Positions 25,944 through 33,260 of a stretch of 37,954 nucleotides of DNA are shown here, piece by piece. Location: positions 1 to 37,954 of the forward strand of contig DGOV01000004.1 in NCBI GenBank assembly GCA_002390205.1, given 5' to 3'. This stretch comes from Proteobacteria bacterium UBA4457. GTDB taxonomy: Bacteria > Pseudomonadota > Gammaproteobacteria > Ga0077536. The stretch's first letter is position 1; every line of letters starts with the position of its first letter. The notes under the pieces were generated by a model, which had not been told where the DNA came from, made no database searches, and saw only the letters and a program-made list of their open reading frames with translations. A program made the translations under genes and the position numbers.

Positions 25944-26599
25944 AAATGATTAAGGATTATTTTTGCCGGTTTGTGATCGGTTGTGTGATGTTATTGTGTT
26001 TTTTGGTCTGTCCCGCTTCTAGTGACGAGTTGCCGGTCGTCACTTACCTTCGAGGGCTTGAGTTTTTTTCTGCTGAATTTCAAGAGCAGCGATTTTCTCC
26101 TGAGGGCGCTATGGTTAGCTCATCGCAAGGAAAGTGCAGGATCCATAGGCCTAGAAAACTGTATTGGGAGTATTCTCAGCCAGCTCGGCAACTGATCATC
26201 AGCGATGGGGAAACGCTTTGGATTTATGAGCCAGAGCTGGAGCAAGTAATCAAGAGTTCTATATCAACTATGTCTTCGAGTGCACTGAGTCCTCTGTTAG
26301 AGAGTCGTGAGAGGATAGACAAGCTCTATACTTTTGAACCTATGAGTGATATCAATTGGTGGCGGTTACGCCCAGTTTCCATGACCAGCTATAGCGAAGC
26401 GGCTAAAATCAACATCAAGTTTATGGATGGAAAAATAGATCAGATCAAGTTAACAGATGCATTGGGGTTTGTGACTAAACTATTTTTTTCTAAGATTGAT
26501 TATATAGCGATCAAGGCTACTGTTTTCGACTTCTCGCCCCCGGATAACACTGATGTAGTAACTGCCGGGTTCAATGAGAATAAGGGTGAACCCGATTGA
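25940..26599 (+). CDS. lolA: Outer-membrane lipoprotein carrier protein LolA
   Basis: The 219-residue protein has a signal peptide (hydrophobic core VIGCVMLLCFLVC, cleavage near residue 28). The LolA core follows: FSAEFQEQRFS, GKCRIHRPRKLYWEYSQP, QLIISDGETLWIYEPELEQV. It carries lipoproteins across the periplasm from the Lol ABC transporter to LolB. The start may be TTG 25940, overlapping the ftsK stop, or ATG 25946. It is part of the conserved ftsK-lolA-rarA block. Confidence 0.93.
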   Translation: MKMIKDYFCRFVIGCVMLLCFLVCPASSDELPVVTYLRGLEFFSAEFQEQRFSPEGAMVSSSQGKCRIHRPRKLYWEYSQPARQLIISDGETLWIYEPELEQVIKSSISTMSSSALSPLLESRERIDKLYTFEPMSDINWWRLRPVSMTSYSEAAKINIKFMDGKIDQIKLTDALGFVTKLFFSKIDYIAIKATVFDFSPPDNTDVVTAGFNENKGEPD

Positions 26600-27873
26600 A
26601 ACCTCTTGCTGAGAAGCTGAGACCAGAGTCCTTATCTGATTTTTATGGTCAAGAGCACATCCTGGCTAAAGGAAGTGCGCTTCGCAGCATGATGGAAGGC
26701 GGACATCTACATTCTATGATTTTCTGGGGGCCTCCAGGCACGGGGAAAACGTCACTAGCTCGAATGATTGCATGTTGTTGTAAGGCTAATTTTCTTAGTA
26801 TTTCTGCCGTAATGAGTGGCGTAAAAGATATTCGATCTGTAATTGAGTCCGCGGAGATCGCTAAGTCAAAGAATCTTCAGACGGTAGTTTTCGTAGATGA
26901 GGTGCATCGATTTAATAAATCTCAGCAAGATGCTTTCCTTCCTCATATTGAAAGTGGGTTGATATATTTTATCGGAGCGACAACAGAAAATCCTGCATTT
27001 GAGATCAACAACGCATTGCTTTCACGGGTGCATGTATATGTTTTGAAGTCATTGACGTCAGAAGCTTTATTAGGCATCTATCAGAAAGCTTTAGATTTCA
27101 AGAATGAGTCTGATTTTACTGATATCGTTTTCTCTGGTGAAGCTCGAGAACTTCTGATAGATAACGCTGATGGAGATGGCAGAAGACTACTTCAAAATTT
27201 AGATTTGGTGTTGAGCAGCCATACGAGTGGGCAGATTGATTGTTCAGTTGTAAAGCAGTTACTTTCGCAAAGAACTATTAGGAATTTCGATAAAAACGGA
27301 ACAATATTTTATGATCAGATCTCTGCCCTGCACAAATCTGTACGAGGGTCTGACCCAGATGCTGCGCTTTATTGGTTTGCCCGTCTTTTAGATGCGGGCT
27401 GCGATCCGAATTTCATAGCTAGGAGAGTCTGCCGGATGGCTACCGAGGACATAGGGAATGCAGACCCAAGGGCATTAAGCTTATCTATAGACTGCTGGGA
27501 AGTCTGGAAAAGACTAGGGTCGCCTGAAGGTGAATTAGCGATCGCTCAAGCCATTGTGTATTGCGCGTGCGCAGCTAAAAGCAATGCTGTTTATTCTGGC
27601 TTAGCGATGGCTCGAAAGGAAGTTGAGCTGAACGGCTCAATGTCAGTTCCTGTTCATTTGCAGCAAAACCCAATCCGCTCAGGGCGTAATTCAGAGTTAG
27701 CTTATCGGTATGATCACGACGAAAGAGGATTCTCCGCAGGACAGACTTATTTTCCGGAGGGTTTGACAGATAGATGCTTTTACAATCCGACAGAAAATGG
27801 CCTAGAAAGTCAGATTAGAGAAAAGCTAGTTAGGTTACGAGTCGGCAGATATAAAAAAGAGAATAAGATTTAG
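26596..27873 (+). CDS. rarA: Replication-associated recombination protein A (AAA+ ATPase)
   Basis: This 425-residue MgsA/WRNIP1-family ATPase works at stalled replication forks. Seen: MKPLAEKLRPESLSDFYGQE, Walker A GPPGTGKT at 45-52, Walker B FVDEVHRF around 99-106, sensor GATTENPAFEINNALLSR, then the C-terminal tetramerisation region (GSDPDAALYWFARLLDAG, RRVCRMATEDIGNADPRAL). The start is TTG 26596 inside a TTGA overlap with lolA; the protein family begins at this point and no ATG is near. It abuts crcB. Confidence 0.96.
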   Translation: MKPLAEKLRPESLSDFYGQEHILAKGSALRSMMEGGHLHSMIFWGPPGTGKTSLARMIACCCKANFLSISAVMSGVKDIRSVIESAEIAKSKNLQTVVFVDEVHRFNKSQQDAFLPHIESGLIYFIGATTENPAFEINNALLSRVHVYVLKSLTSEALLGIYQKALDFKNESDFTDIVFSGEARELLIDNADGDGRRLLQNLDLVLSSHTSGQIDCSVVKQLLSQRTIRNFDKNGTIFYDQISALHKSVRGSDPDAALYWFARLLDAGCDPNFIARRVCRMATEDIGNADPRALSLSIDCWEVWKRLGSPEGELAIAQAIVYCACAAKSNAVYSGLAMARKEVELNGSMSVPVHLQQNPIRSGRNSELAYRYDHDERGFSAGQTYFPEGLTDRCFYNPTENGLESQIREKLVRLRVGRYKKENKI

Positions 27874-28260
27874 ATGATGTACCAGCTTTTCTTGCTCTGC
27901 TGTGGCGCCAGTGCAGGTGTTGTTTTGCGTGATTTAACAGCGCGCGCTGTTGGTCAAGCTTTGGGTACAGAGTTTCCATTGGGGACGCTCATAGTTAATG
28001 TCTTAGGTTCTGTGTTGATCGGTTTCTTTTTTGTTATTTTTTCTTCAAAAGAAACTTATGATACCTTTTGGCGACCATTATTATTTGTTGGAGCACTGGG
28101 CGGATTTACAACTTTTTCAACATTTTCTCTTGAGACTCTGCAGCTTCTGGAAGATGGTATTTTTTTTAAGGCGGGTTATAGCGTTCTGTTAAATGTCGGG
28201 TTGTGTATTGGTGGCTGTTGGATTGGCTCTGTGACAGCAAAAATGATATTTCCAAGTTAA
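27874..28260 (+). CDS. crcB: Fluoride ion channel CrcB/Fluc
   Basis: The 128-residue protein has four membrane helices, the size of Fluc channels, which work as antiparallel dimers and export fluoride. Seen: GASAGVVLRDLTAR, PLGTLIVNVLGSVLIGFF with the conserved Asn, and GGFTTFSTFSLETLQLLE with the pore phenylalanines and the sodium-site loop. The ATG follows the rarA stop directly (ATGATG, so start could be 27877). No fluoride riboswitch can precede it because the genes abut. Confidence 0.95.
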   Translation: MMYQLFLLCCGASAGVVLRDLTARAVGQALGTEFPLGTLIVNVLGSVLIGFFFVIFSSKETYDTFWRPLLFVGALGGFTTFSTFSLETLQLLEDGIFFKAGYSVLLNVGLCIGGCWIGSVTAKMIFPS

Positions 28261-28338
28261 GTCGGTTTTGTGGGGACTAGACTGAGTACGGATAAAAAAT
28301 AATTATGAATACTCTTCAAGAAGTAAGATAATGCCCTT

Positions 28339-29607
28339 ATGTTAGATCCTCAAATTTTACGAAAAGACCTTGTTCAGGTAGCAAACCAATTGAAGCGGCG
28401 AGACTTCGTGTTAGATATTTCTTCTTTACAGGTGCTTGAATCTAGCAGAAAAGAGTTTCAGGTAGCCACGGAGTTGCTGAGAAGTGAGCGAAATAAAATC
28501 AGTAAAAATATAGGGATTGCAAAATCCAAAGGAGAGGACGCAACCTCACTTCTCGAAAAGGTTGGACAGCTAGGAGAGAGCTTGGACGCGAATGAGGGGT
28601 CTCTAAAGGCTGTTCAAGTAGAGCTTGATCAGTTCTCTCTGGGGCTACCCAATATCCCTGAAGATACAGTTCCTGACGGGAGAGATGAGTCACAGAATGT
28701 TGAAGTGAGGAAGTGGGGTGATGTTCCGGACTTCTCGTTTGAGCCACGTGACCATGTAGATTTAGGTGGTTTGATCAATGGAATAGATTTTGAAGCTGGC
28801 GCGAGACTTTCTGGAAGCCGCTTCTCAGTGCTACGCGGTAATGTTGCCCGAATGTATCGTGCGTTGGGCCAATTCATGTTGGATAGACACATTTTACGCA
28901 ACGACTATACAGAAGTACATGTTCCTTTTTTAGTCAATGAAGAAGCCATGACTGGAACGGGGCAATTACCTAAGTTTAAGGAAGACTTGTTTGCTGTTTC
29001 TAACGGGGACTATTTTTTGATTCCAACTGCTGAAGTACCCGTGACTAATTTGGCAAGAGATACTATTTTTGAGTCAGAAGACTTACCTACGCGTTTAGCT
29101 TGCTTGAGCTCTTGCTTTCGCAGTGAGGCTGGTTCCTATGGTAAAGATACTAGAGGGCTTATACGCCAACACCAGTTTGAGAAAGTAGAGCTTGTGCAAT
29201 TTGCAAAACCCGAGTCGTCATCTAGGCAGCTTGAGGAGTTGATAGGGCATGCAGAGTCAATTCTTAGAGAGCTAGAGCTGCCATATAGGGTCGTAAGCCT
29301 GTGTGCGGGAGACTTAGGGTTCTCTGCAGCGCAAACCTTTGATTTAGAGGTATGGCTTCCGGCACAGAAATGCTATCGCGAGATATCCTCGTGTAGTAAT
29401 TTTAAGGATTTCCAAGCTCGTAGAATTGGTGCTCGGTGGAGAAACCCTGAAACTGGTAAAACAGAGCTGATTCATACCCTCAACGGATCAGGTTTGGCTG
29501 TTGGCAGAACACTTGTTGCTATTTTAGAGAACTATCAGGATGCTGACGGTAGAGTAGCAATTCCAAGTGCCTTACGTCCCTATATGAGCGACCAGACTCA
29601 TTTATAA
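28339..29607 (+). CDS. serS: Seryl-tRNA synthetase
   Basis: The 422-residue class II synthetase has the long N-terminal antiparallel coiled coil (about residues 28-105) that grips the long variable arm of tRNA-Ser. The catalytic motifs follow: motif 2 around CFRSEAGSYGKDTRGLIRQHQFEKVE and motif 3 near LNGSGLAVGRTLVAILEN. The C-terminus ends VAIPSALRPYM. It lies 78 bases after crcB, the last gene of the conserved block. No strong ribosome site is visible. Confidence 0.97.
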   Translation: MLDPQILRKDLVQVANQLKRRDFVLDISSLQVLESSRKEFQVATELLRSERNKISKNIGIAKSKGEDATSLLEKVGQLGESLDANEGSLKAVQVELDQFSLGLPNIPEDTVPDGRDESQNVEVRKWGDVPDFSFEPRDHVDLGGLINGIDFEAGARLSGSRFSVLRGNVARMYRALGQFMLDRHILRNDYTEVHVPFLVNEEAMTGTGQLPKFKEDLFAVSNGDYFLIPTAEVPVTNLARDTIFESEDLPTRLACLSSCFRSEAGSYGKDTRGLIRQHQFEKVELVQFAKPESSSRQLEELIGHAESILRELELPYRVVSLCAGDLGFSAAQTFDLEVWLPAQKCYREISSCSNFKDFQARRIGARWRNPETGKTELIHTLNGSGLAVGRTLVAILENYQDADGRVAIPSALRPYMSDQTHL

Positions 29608-29620
29608 CAGGGGTATAGAT

Positions 29621-29836
29621 TCAAACCGCTAGCATCAACAGTATCACGAGTCCAGCTACACAGCCTAAGGGCACCAAGAAACTGAGCCAGTCACCAGGTT
29701 TAGCTTCAGGACTGTTTTGTAGCCAGTCTTTCGCATGCGGAAGCATTATAAAGAACATCATTCCCAGCAGTAGTGCCGTTCCTATTTTAAGCCACACATT
29801 GACGCCCCAGTGTTCAGGAAACTTGAACTGCTCAAT
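29621..29836 (-). CDS. Possible small two-helix membrane protein with non-standard start
   Basis: On the minus strand an open frame of 71 codons encodes EQFKFPEHWGVNVWLKIGTA, a hydrophobic helix LLLGMMFFIML, a polar stretch AKDWLQNSPEAKPGDWLSFL, a second helix VPLGCVAGLVILLMLAV and a stop at 29621. It reads like a real membrane protein, but the frame has no ATG upstream. The choices are ATT at 29836, overlapping the stop of the Bax-inhibitor gene, or GTG at 29797 with GGGG 7 bases upstream. The whole frame is given here. I do not recognise a family. Confidence 0.5.
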   Translation of the reverse strand: MEQFKFPEHWGVNVWLKIGTALLLGMMFFIMLPHAKDWLQNSPEAKPGDWLSFLVPLGCVAGLVILLMLAV

Positions 29837-30497
29837 CGCTTCTAGAAAAACCTAGGAGGTGTAAGAGACTTATGAACAAGTTAAATATGTTCATATACAA
29901 TTGTATTGTAGCAAGCACGTAGTTATCGATACCGCCATTTATCATTCGACTTGTGTCAAACAGTATGAACCCACTCATCAACATTACGATAGCGGCCGAC
30001 AAAGCCAAAGAAAGTGCAGGAATAGTCATGAAGATGTTCAGTATGGCGGCCCCAAGTACAACTAAAAACCCCACAAAAAGAAATCCACCCAAAAAGCTGA
30101 AGTCCTTTTTTGTCGTTAGTGCATAGCCAGATAGACCCAAGAAAATAATGCCGGTTCCGCCGAGTGCGGTAGCGACTATTTGTGGCCCATTAGGCAGAGC
30201 TAAATACATATTAAGTATAGGCCCTAGAGAAAACCCTAGTAGGCCTGTAATTAGAAATACGACTCCGATACCAGAAGTGGAGTTGGCTGTTTTGGGCAGT
30301 ACAAACCACATCAAGAGAAAGGCGCCTCCAATGGAGAACAGATAAGTGCTAGGGGGCATGCGTAATAAAACTGAAATCGCGGCAGTAAAAGCACTAAATA
30401 GCAATGTTATCGACAGCAGGATATAGGTGTTCCGGATTAATTTGTTGGTGGACAAAATACTTTCGGCATTAGCACCAGTAATCACATTGTTTTGCAT
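29832..30497 (-). CDS. Bax inhibitor-1/YccA family membrane protein
   Basis: The 221-residue protein has seven membrane helices and a short polar N-terminus (MQNNVITGANAESILSTNKL). Typical features are the RNTYILLSITLLFSAFTAA first helix and the late FILFDTSRMINGG motif with conserved Asp. In E. coli YccA binds and inhibits the FtsH protease, and this is the likely role. AAGGAGT lies 8 bases before the ATG. Its neighbour, tRNA-Ser(UGA), is the same as beside E. coli yccA. The promoter region contains a 17-bp tandem repeat. Confidence 0.93.
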   Translation of the reverse strand: MQNNVITGANAESILSTNKLIRNTYILLSITLLFSAFTAAISVLLRMPPSTYLFSIGGAFLLMWFVLPKTANSTSGIGVVFLITGLLGFSLGPILNMYLALPNGPQIVATALGGTGIIFLGLSGYALTTKKDFSFLGGFLFVGFLVVLGAAILNIFMTIPALSLALSAAIVMLMSGFILFDTSRMINGGIDNYVLATIQLYMNIFNLFISLLHLLGFSRSD

Positions 30498-30534
30498 AAT
30501 AGACTCCTTAGTTGGTTTCGGCGCAAATTTTTAC

Positions 30535-30568
30535 ATTTATGTTTACAGTGTATTTATGTTTACAGTGT
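30535..30568. repeat. Perfect 17-bp tandem repeat (two copies)
   Basis: ATTTATGTTTACAGTGT occurs at 30535-30551 and again at 30552-30568 without mismatch. It lies 38-71 bases before the Bax-inhibitor-type gene, just where its promoter should be, so it doubles any -10/-35 or operator element there. Confidence 0.9.
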
Positions 30569-30594
30569 GAGTGATAAGTATAAACTAGATTTAA

Positions 30595-30611
30595 GCCAAT
30601 TGTTAATTGGC
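30595..30611. repeat. Short inverted repeat
   Basis: GCCAATT (30595-30601) and AATTGGC (30605-30611) form a perfect 7-bp stem with a 3-base loop. On the plus strand it is followed by ACTATTTTGTACTTTT. It could be an operator or a weak terminator between the Bax-inhibitor promoter region and tRNA-Ser. Confidence 0.45.
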
Positions 30612-30747
30612 ACTATTTTGTACTTTTGTTGTCGCATTCGACGCCAGTCTTAAGATACTTGGTTTGACACCTTGCCAATTTGGCGAGGTCAAGTAATTTA
30701 TTTCACGCCGATCGGGATTTTTGGATGCGGTTATTGATGATATTCGC

Positions 30748-30753
30748 TACAAT
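30748..30753 (+). promoter_or_regulatory. Possible -10 element of the tRNA-Ser gene
   Basis: TACAAT at 30748-30753 would place transcription start near 30760, directly before the tRNA at 30763. No good -35 hexamer lies at 16-18 bases, so this is tentative. Confidence 0.35.
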
Positions 30754-30762
30754 AGATACAAC

Positions 30763-30852
30763 GGAAGCGTGGCAGAGCGGTTGAATGCACCAGTCTTGAA
30801 AACTGACAGCCCTTCGCGGGGCTCGAGGGTTCGAATCCCTCCGCTTCCTCCA
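30763..30852 (+). tRNA. tRNA-Ser (anticodon TGA)
   Basis: This is a 90-base tRNA with encoded CCA. Acceptor stem GGAAGCG/CGCTTCC, D arm GCAGAGCGGTTGAATGC, anticodon arm CCAGT-CTTGAAA-ACTG(A) with anticodon TGA, a long variable arm (AGCCC-TTCGC-GGGGCT) as in class II tRNAs, and T arm GAGGG-TTCGAAT-CCCTC. The discriminator base is U, where bacterial tRNA-Ser usually has G73. Everything else is standard for tRNA-Ser(UGA). Confidence 0.95.
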
Positions 30853-31389
30853 TTCAACCCTAAATACGCTTTCTATAATCTATTATGGACTTTACCTCGT
30901 TATGCGTCGTGACGAGGTTATGATTAAAGTTCAGTAGTAATCAAATATTCTATATTTATATGGAATTCAAACTTAAATACAATCACCAGAGCACCAATGC
31001 ATCAGAGACTAAGCTCACCTGCATTACTTCCGACCTTGAGCCTTATCTCGCACTCCATTTGCCCGAGATCATTTTACAGGTCGAAAGACGACACGTTGGA
31101 AGAGCTTAAACGGGATGCGTGGATTTAATTTCCCTAACAACGCAGTCAAAACGAGCCAAACAACAGTGTCGGGCCCTGTAATGAGGAATAATGAGGACTG
31201 CCACATCTACAGTGGTTTTCGACTTGACCTAAGACAACAGTAGGACAAGCACGATAGAATCGTTGATAAGCGATTCTCTTGTGAAAACACTTAGATTCAC
31301 TAAGCACTTGTTAACACTGCAATATTAGGCAACAATTGATACGTTCAAGTTTTTCTAGCTGTCTAAATTAAATTTTCAGGGGATATAGT
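30853..31389. other. Long intergenic region before the cold-shock gene
   Basis: About 540 bases. A 7-bp hairpin (ACCTCGT 30894-30900, ACGAGGT 30912-30918) follows tRNA-Ser but has no T-run. A 49-codon frame at 30960-31109 is listed separately. The last 200-300 bases probably include the promoter and a long cold-shock 5' leader, as usual for csp genes, but I could not identify the -35/-10 pair. Confidence 0.5.
30960..31109 (+). CDS. Doubtful small ORF (49 residues)
   Basis: ATG 30960 to TAA 31107-31109 encodes a 49-residue peptide: MEFKLKYNHQSTNASETKL, then TCITSDLEPYLALHLPEIIL, then QVERRHVGRA. The composition is protein-like, with an amphipathic LEPYLALHLPEIILQVERRH stretch, but no ribosome site precedes the ATG. 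I recognise no family. It could be a small protein, a gene remnant or chance. Confidence 0.25.
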   Translation: MEFKLKYNHQSTNASETKLTCITSDLEPYLALHLPEIILQVERRHVGRA

Positions 31390-31596
31390 ATGGCGACTGG
31401 GACGGTAAAATTTTTCAACACTAGTAAAGGTTACGGCTTTATTCAACCTGAGGAAGGCGGAACCGACGTGTTTGTGCACATGACTGCCTTAGACAAGGCT
31501 GGTATAGGTACGTTGAAGGAAGGGCAACGGGTTCAGTTTGACGTTGTTAAAGGCCAGAATGGCAAAGAAGCAGCAGACAATCTGTCTTTAGTTTGA
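31390..31596 (+). CDS. Cold-shock domain protein (CspA family)
   Basis: The 68-residue protein is a single cold-shock OB-fold with both nucleic-acid-binding motifs: KGYGFI (RNP1-like, about residues 13-18) and VFVHMTAL (RNP2-like, about 27-34). It is an RNA chaperone. AGGGG lies about 7 bases before the ATG. A hairpin terminator follows. Its monocistronic setting and long upstream leader fit regulation at mRNA level. Sequence does not say whether it is cold-induced. Confidence 0.95.
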   Translation: MATGTVKFFNTSKGYGFIQPEEGGTDVFVHMTALDKAGIGTLKEGQRVQFDVVKGQNGKEAADNLSLV

Positions 31597-31622
31597 TTGA
31601 TGGGAATGCTGCCCGTTGGGGA

Positions 31623-31646
31623 ACAGTCTCTCGGACTGTCGCTTTT
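31623..31646 (+). terminator. Rho-independent terminator after the cold-shock gene
   Basis: ACAGTC (31623-31628) and GACTGT (31634-31639) form a 6-bp stem with a 5-base loop, followed by CGCTTTT. It lies 27 bases after the stop codon. Confidence 0.6.
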
Positions 31647-31711
31647 GCTGCCTCGATACGATGTGGTCTCTGGGATGTTGACGTCTAAGCGTAAACAGTC
31701 CGGTGGTTGTT

Positions 31712-32308
31712 ATGAGTAAGAGAAGAGACGACCTTGAAGAAGAACGACGGACTCAAATTATATCTGCCGCAAGAAAATGTTTCTCTGAAAAAGGGTTTCA
31801 TGGTACCAGTATGCGTTCTATTTTTGCTGAAGCTAATCTCAGTTCAGGAAGCTTCTATAATTACTTCACAAGTAAAACTGAAGTTGTCAGAGAAGTTTGT
31901 TCTCAGGATCAGGAAGGTCTTATTTCTGAGCTCGAAAAAATGGGCAGCTCTGAGAACCCGATAGAGGCAATTGGAAAGCTCCAGCAGAACCTATTCTGGT
32001 ATTGCTATCATTCAGATGCGCGAATGTGGGTAGAAATATATGCCCAAGCTTGTCGAGATGATGACATCAGAGTTGTTTGCGACGAAACGGAGGCACCTAT
32101 TCGAGAAGCCTTAAAGACGACAGTTTGTAAGGCAAGGTCGCAGGGCTTAATCAAGTCAGAGCTGTCCGATTCAGAGATAAGTGCAAATGTAATGGCTATC
32201 TGTTGGGCATCAATTTCCAAGGCAGCTTTTCAGCCAAGTATCAATCCTGAGTCGGAAGCACGGCTTTGCTACCAGAACACATGTGCTATTTTACGCTCTG
32301 CTAGCTAA
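31712..32308 (+). CDS. TetR/AcrR family transcriptional regulator
   Basis: From ATG 31712 (GGTGG 5 bases upstream) this has 198 residues; the frame also has GTG 31703. The N-terminal helix-turn-helix is clear: RRTQIISAARKCFSEKGF, then GTSMRSIFAEANLSSGSFYN and YFTSKTEVV (about residues 13-60). The C-terminal ligand domain is all-helical and not recognisable. It converges with a crotonase gene 26 bases away. Its target is unknown; a link to that gene's acyl-CoA metabolism is only a guess from position. Confidence 0.92.
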   Translation: MSKRRDDLEEERRTQIISAARKCFSEKGFHGTSMRSIFAEANLSSGSFYNYFTSKTEVVREVCSQDQEGLISELEKMGSSENPIEAIGKLQQNLFWYCYHSDARMWVEIYAQACRDDDIRVVCDETEAPIREALKTTVCKARSQGLIKSELSDSEISANVMAICWASISKAAFQPSINPESEARLCYQNTCAILRSAS

Positions 32309-32334
32309 GCCTTGCTTATATAAGCTTCTGTTGG

Positions 32335-33138
32335 TTAAAACTTCTTCATTTTGTGTCCGTTGGCGATATATTCTTCCATCATTTCAAGCGCCCGAGGATC
32401 GCTAGTGATAATGTTTCCGAAAAGATCTCCTTCTTCATCTACACCATCCGCAGTCGTTTTCCCCCAGCTAGAACGTAGTACTTGTTTTATAGCTGAAAGG
32501 CTAGCAGCTGGTTTGTCAAGGAATTCTCCAGCCATCTCGTGGGCGGCAGCGAGCACATCGCCATCTATATAATGATGCACTAAACCTTCTTTTGCGGCTT
32601 CTTCAGGATAAAAAGTTCTGCCCCGTAATACCCATTCAAGCGCTTTACCTGTCCCAACCAATCGCGCTAGTCTTGTAGTTCCTCCGGCACCTGGAAGAAT
32701 TCCTACCAGTATTTCCATTTGTCCGATCGTATAGTCTCCTGGTCCTGCAAGCCGAATGTCACATGCAAGTGCAAGTTCGCAGCCACCGCCGCCGCAGAAA
32801 CCGTTGATTGCGGCAATAGTGGGTTTTCTGTAGTTATCAATCTTTTCCCACATCATACGGAGTGGAGTGCGTGCAAACCGTGGATCAGGTTGACCATTTG
32901 CCCGTCGCTCTTTCATGTCTGGGATCCAACTGACGATTTCTTCGACAGAAAAATGTCTTATAAATATATTTTCTAACCCGCCCGTGAATACTACTACTCG
33001 AACATTTTCATCTTCTGCTAGATCATCAATAATCGTATTTGTCTGTTCCACCATATCACTTGTCAAAAATCCTTTTGGTGGATTACTGAACGTCACTGTA
33101 GCAATATGATTTTTAATCTCGCAATCAACGGTCCCCAT
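32335..33138 (-). CDS. Enoyl-CoA hydratase/isomerase (crotonase) family protein
   Basis: The 267-residue protein has the crotonase fold: AAINGFCGGGGCELALACDI carries the oxyanion-hole glycines and Glu121, and MEILVGILPGAGGTTRL carries Glu142. The two glutamates needed for hydration are thus present. The helical tail includes VLRGRTFYPEEAAKEGLV. It would act on an acyl-CoA in fatty acid or related breakdown; the substrate is unknown. The first oxyanion segment (GLENIFIRHFSVEEI) is less like classical hydratases (usually A-F-x-A-G-x-D), so another crotonase reaction is possible. AAGGA precedes the ATG. Confidence 0.9.
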   Translation of the reverse strand: MGTVDCEIKNHIATVTFSNPPKGFLTSDMVEQTNTIIDDLAEDENVRVVVFTGGLENIFIRHFSVEEIVSWIPDMKERRANGQPDPRFARTPLRMMWEKIDNYRKPTIAAINGFCGGGGCELALACDIRLAGPGDYTIGQMEILVGILPGAGGTTRLARLVGTGKALEWVLRGRTFYPEEAAKEGLVHHYIDGDVLAAAHEMAGEFLDKPAASLSAIKQVLRSSWGKTTADGVDEEGDLFGNIITSDPRALEMMEEYIANGHKMKKF

Positions 33139-33260
33139 TCTTTATGTTCCTTTTTATTTATCGTCTCTAGTAAGATACAGTTTTTTGCACTAGTAACAAA
33201 GTAGTACTATCTATAAGTGCTATAAGTGTCTTTAAATTGGAACGGATAAGTGGGGCTATT

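Noticed and set aside
27840..27880. Fluoride riboswitch before crcB
   Set aside because: crcB directly abuts rarA with no untranslated space, so there is no room for one.
32311..32332. Palindrome GCTTATATAAGC between TetR and crotonase genes
   Set aside because: The stem is too short with no real loop or T-run, so I do not call it a terminator.
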